DNA of 64,000 nucleotides from Fontibacillus phaseoli. Its GTDB lineage: Bacteria; Bacillota; Bacilli; Paenibacillales; Paenibacillaceae. The notes beneath the pieces are model-generated. The model had not been told where the DNA came from. It ran no database searches and saw only the letters and a program-made list of their open reading frames with translations. Positions 62,159 through 64,000 of this stretch are shown piece by piece (position 1 is the first letter of the stretch; each line of letters opens with the position of its first letter). The DNA lies in assembly GCF_003337355.1 (NCBI RefSeq), contig NZ_QPJW01000017.1:23404-87403 (forward strand), read 5' to 3'. Made by a program: the position numbers and the translations under genes.

Positions 62159-62986
62159 TTAGGCGGCCAATTGCATAGAGAGATTCCGGATCGTTGTCTG
62201 GTGGGAAGCTGTCCGTGAACGGTCACTCCGGCGATGTGCATTCAAAACGGATACGACTGCATCCTTCGTTACTCCGTCATTCATCAGCATAATCATAGCC
62301 GCCGTATTTTGCTGGCGGAAAGCCTCAACATAGGCATAGGTCGTCAACTCATCCGCTTCCGTTATGACCTCGCTATTTCCCTCGGGCTCATGCCGTCCAT
62401 TAGATTTGGAAGTTGACCTTGAACCAGGCTCTGACATGTCTGCCTTCAGATTCTGCTGACTATCTCCGACACTCACCATCGCCTTCAACTTTGTACGGGC
62501 CCGGTGTAAAGCAGCTTTCACTGCTCCTTCGGTGGAATTGACAAGCACGGCCGCTTCCTCAGCAGTATATTTTAAAATATCGACCAGCAGCAGTGCGGTT
62601 CGCTGTACAGGAGCCAAATTCTGAACCAAAGTTTCCATGGCCGCCCATATCTCTATAGAGCTAACCTCCTGCGTCTGAATGTCGTCTTCCAAAGACTGGC
62701 GTACGGTAGACACCACTTTCTTGCGGGTCCGATCGATCCACGCATTGCGTGCCACGCGATACAAATAGGCCTGTGTAATTCGCTCCCCTTGAACTCCTCC
62801 AAGCAAAGCGGACCACACTTTGAGCCAGGTATCCTGCACCAGATCATCCCCCTCCCACGGAGAGCCGGCCAGGGAACGACAATACTGCCGAAGAGCCTGC
62901 TGATGCTTTCCAACCCATTCTGCCATGTCCGTCAGCTTCTTCTCAGTCCCCGTCGTCGACTGGCCATCCATTTGCTCCTTGCGCAT
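62159..62986 (-). CDS. Sigma-70 family (ECF-like) sigma factor
   Basis: 275 residues. Region 2 includes SPWEGDDLVQDTWLKVW and AYLYRVARNAWIDRTRKK; region 4 has LAPVQRTALLLVDILKYTAEEAAVLVNSTEGAVKAALHRARTKL. About 90 residues follow region 4 and look like a shortened SnoaL-type extension, as in ECF41-like factors. No anti-sigma gene is adjacent. The ATG at 62986 has AGGAGGTG seven bases upstream; an ATG at 63010 is less well placed. Probably co-transcribed with clpP. Confidence 0.85.
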   Translation of the reverse strand: MRKEQMDGQSTTGTEKKLTDMAEWVGKHQQALRQYCRSLAGSPWEGDDLVQDTWLKVWSALLGGVQGERITQAYLYRVARNAWIDRTRKKVVSTVRQSLEDDIQTQEVSSIEIWAAMETLVQNLAPVQRTALLLVDILKYTAEEAAVLVNSTEGAVKAALHRARTKLKAMVSVGDSQQNLKADMSEPGSRSTSKSNGRHEPEGNSEVITEADELTTYAYVEAFRQQNTAAMIMLMNDGVTKDAVVSVLNAHRRSDRSRTASHQTTIRNLSMQLAA

Positions 62987-63319
62987 CTTGGCACACCTCC
63001 TGAAGATCATGACACTCTATATTTGATCTCATTGTTATAAACGAAAAAATGATTCCTGTAGATACGGTACGACATACAATATTTAATTTCAAGCGTGAGG
63101 TTGAATGGGGGAGGCCAAACTGGCACAGTTTTGGGGGCCATGTACCTTGTATCTTGGGTCCGGGGTGCTAGTGCTAGTATGGTTACTGATACCGGTTCTA
63201 TTACTGCACTGATACTAATAATGGTTTCGTTACCTGCTCCGATACTACCAGGTTAACGCCTAATTCCCATAAATCCGCTCTAACTCTCGTGCTCCTGCCT
63301 AATTCACTTATGTCTGCCT

Positions 63320-63509
63320 AATTAACTGGATTTCCTACAGTTAATTTTGCCGAGATCGGCTGCCAGAGTAAGTTAGATGGAAAACCTCCATCTAATTTTG
63401 CGCTTTTCCTCTAAAATGGCTCAAACCCTCCGAATTAGCTACAGGTTTTCCAGTTAATTGTCTCAAAAGAGCTAATTCTTCGAAATTAGCTGTAGGTTTT
63501 CCAGTAAGG
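63320..63509. repeat. Four-palindrome intergenic element, copy C
   Basis: Units start at 63320, 63372, 63433 and 63484 (spacings 52, 61, 51). Unit 2 is TTAGATGG/CCATCTAA, as in copy A. The last unit has lost its right arm end (CCAGTAAGG). Parts between units 1 and 2 (GATCGGCTGC) also match copy A. Upstream, 63011-63319 has only simple repeats such as ACTGATAC and TGCCTAATT and no gene. Confidence 0.75.
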
Positions 63510-63536
63510 TTGGCACCTGTTGACACCTTATATAAC

Positions 63537-63572
63537 AAAAGAGCACCACCGAGGTTATCGGCAGTGCTCTTT
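63537..63572 (-). terminator. rRNA operon terminator
   Basis: On minus AAAGAGCAC pairs with GTGCTCTTT, with an inner CCGA/TCGG stem. It stands just after 5S rRNA. Confidence 0.8.
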
Positions 63573-63579
63573 CTTCGTT

Positions 63580-63696
63580 GCTTGGCGGCGTCCTACTCTC
63601 CCAGGACCCTTCGGTCCAAGTACCATCGGCGCTGGAGGGCTTAACGGTCGTGTTCGGGATGGGTACGCGTGGAACCCCTCCGCCATCGCCACCAAA
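63580..63696 (-). rRNA. rrf: 5S ribosomal RNA
   Basis: Minus-strand TTTGGTGGCGATGGCGGAGG, CCCATCCCGAACACG and GAGAGTAGGACGCCGCCAAG are the typical 5' end, loop and 3' end. About 117 bases. Confidence 0.96.
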
Positions 63697-63906
63697 CATG
63701 ATTTTTCGAAGCTTTCGCTTCTCGAAATCGCTGCGAGAAAATATCAAACCTTATAAAAGGCATGCAGCTTAGTTCAGATGTTTTGATCACCTGAAAACTG
63801 GATACGAAACGTGAATTTGCGTGTTAGCCCTTACTGGGTTTCCCGGGCTCCCCGAAAAGTAATCGGAATTACCTTCGAAGCCTCGCGTCACTTTTTGGGG
63901 TGTTTT

Positions 63907-64000
63907 TGGATAAGCCCTCGACCGATTAGTACCTGTCAGCTCCATACATTGCTGTACTTCCACCTCAGGCCTATCAACCTCGTCGTCTTCAAGGGGTCTT
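63907..64000 (-). rRNA. rrl: 23S ribosomal RNA, 3' end
   Basis: The last about 94 bases are present on minus: GTACAGCAATGTATGGAGCT and GGTACTAATCGGTCGAGGGC, the conserved 3' terminus. The rest lies outside the window. The 210-base spacer to 5S (63697-63906) holds no tRNA gene. Confidence 0.95.

Overview
The window is chromosomal DNA from an endospore-forming, flagellated, Gram-positive bacterium of the order Bacillales, most likely Paenibacillus or a close relative. The support is an SspP spore-protein gene, a Paenibacillus-type RpoE sequence, DUF1934-argS and YwhD homologues, two c-di-AMP (ydaO) riboswitches, and moderate GC content. The block from right to left, 23S/5S rRNA, guaB, dacA, pdxS, pdxT, serS, tRNA-Ser and then tadA, matches the oriC-proximal order I know from Bacillus subtilis. 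This suggests that the replication origin lies beyond the right edge and that the predominant minus strand is the leading strand.

Layout. 1-4050: pyrG (3' end missing) behind a GGGC-start attenuator, rpoE, an unassigned minus-strand RNA unit, and a subtilase. 4083-11221: DUF1934-argS, a secreted propeller protein, speE-speB, a ferredoxin-NADP reductase-like flavoprotein, and two copies of a MITE-like repeat. 11274-18149: an ABC exporter, two FecCD permeases, two siderophore-binding lipoproteins and an AraC regulator, with two Fur boxes. 18439-21757: a class A PBP and a 3-methyladenine DNA glycosylase. 21773-30777: a chemotaxis operon, cheX-cheY-small ORF-mcp-mcp-cheW-cheA-cheR-cheB. 31006-34447: a multi-PAS sensor kinase and its LuxR-type regulator. 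34726-37438: cadC-cadA metal resistance. 37853-45955: a stalk-domain protein, ywhD, an M1-type peptidase, a membrane protein, two riboswitch-controlled NlpC/P60 hydrolases, a GNAT acetyltransferase and a c-type cytochrome. 46065-54875: pterin dehydratase, motAB behind a sigma-D promoter, rluF, a PAS kinase, tadA, a lipoprotein, a YitT protein and sspP. 55021-64000: the housekeeping block listed above plus clpP, a sigma factor and the end of an rRNA operon.

How the genes work together. The siderophore cluster encodes capture (two lipoproteins), membrane passage (two permeases), control (AraC plus Fur) and possibly export and reduction. It has no local ATPase. The che operon and motAB together provide sensing and torque for swimming. 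The two NlpC/P60 endopeptidases, the PBP and dacA all act on peptidoglycan, and the hydrolases are tied to c-di-AMP.

The least explained structure is an intergenic element present three times (20698-20886, 37569-37757, 63320-63509). Each copy has four short palindromes at nearly constant spacing (about 51, 60 and 51 bases), with stem changes that keep pairing. Other unusual points are a Fur-controlled promoter lying inside an uninterrupted AraC-to-lipoprotein reading frame, a possible small RNA upstream of rpoE, and a 38-codon gene inside the che operon. All assignments come from reading the sequence; no database search was run.
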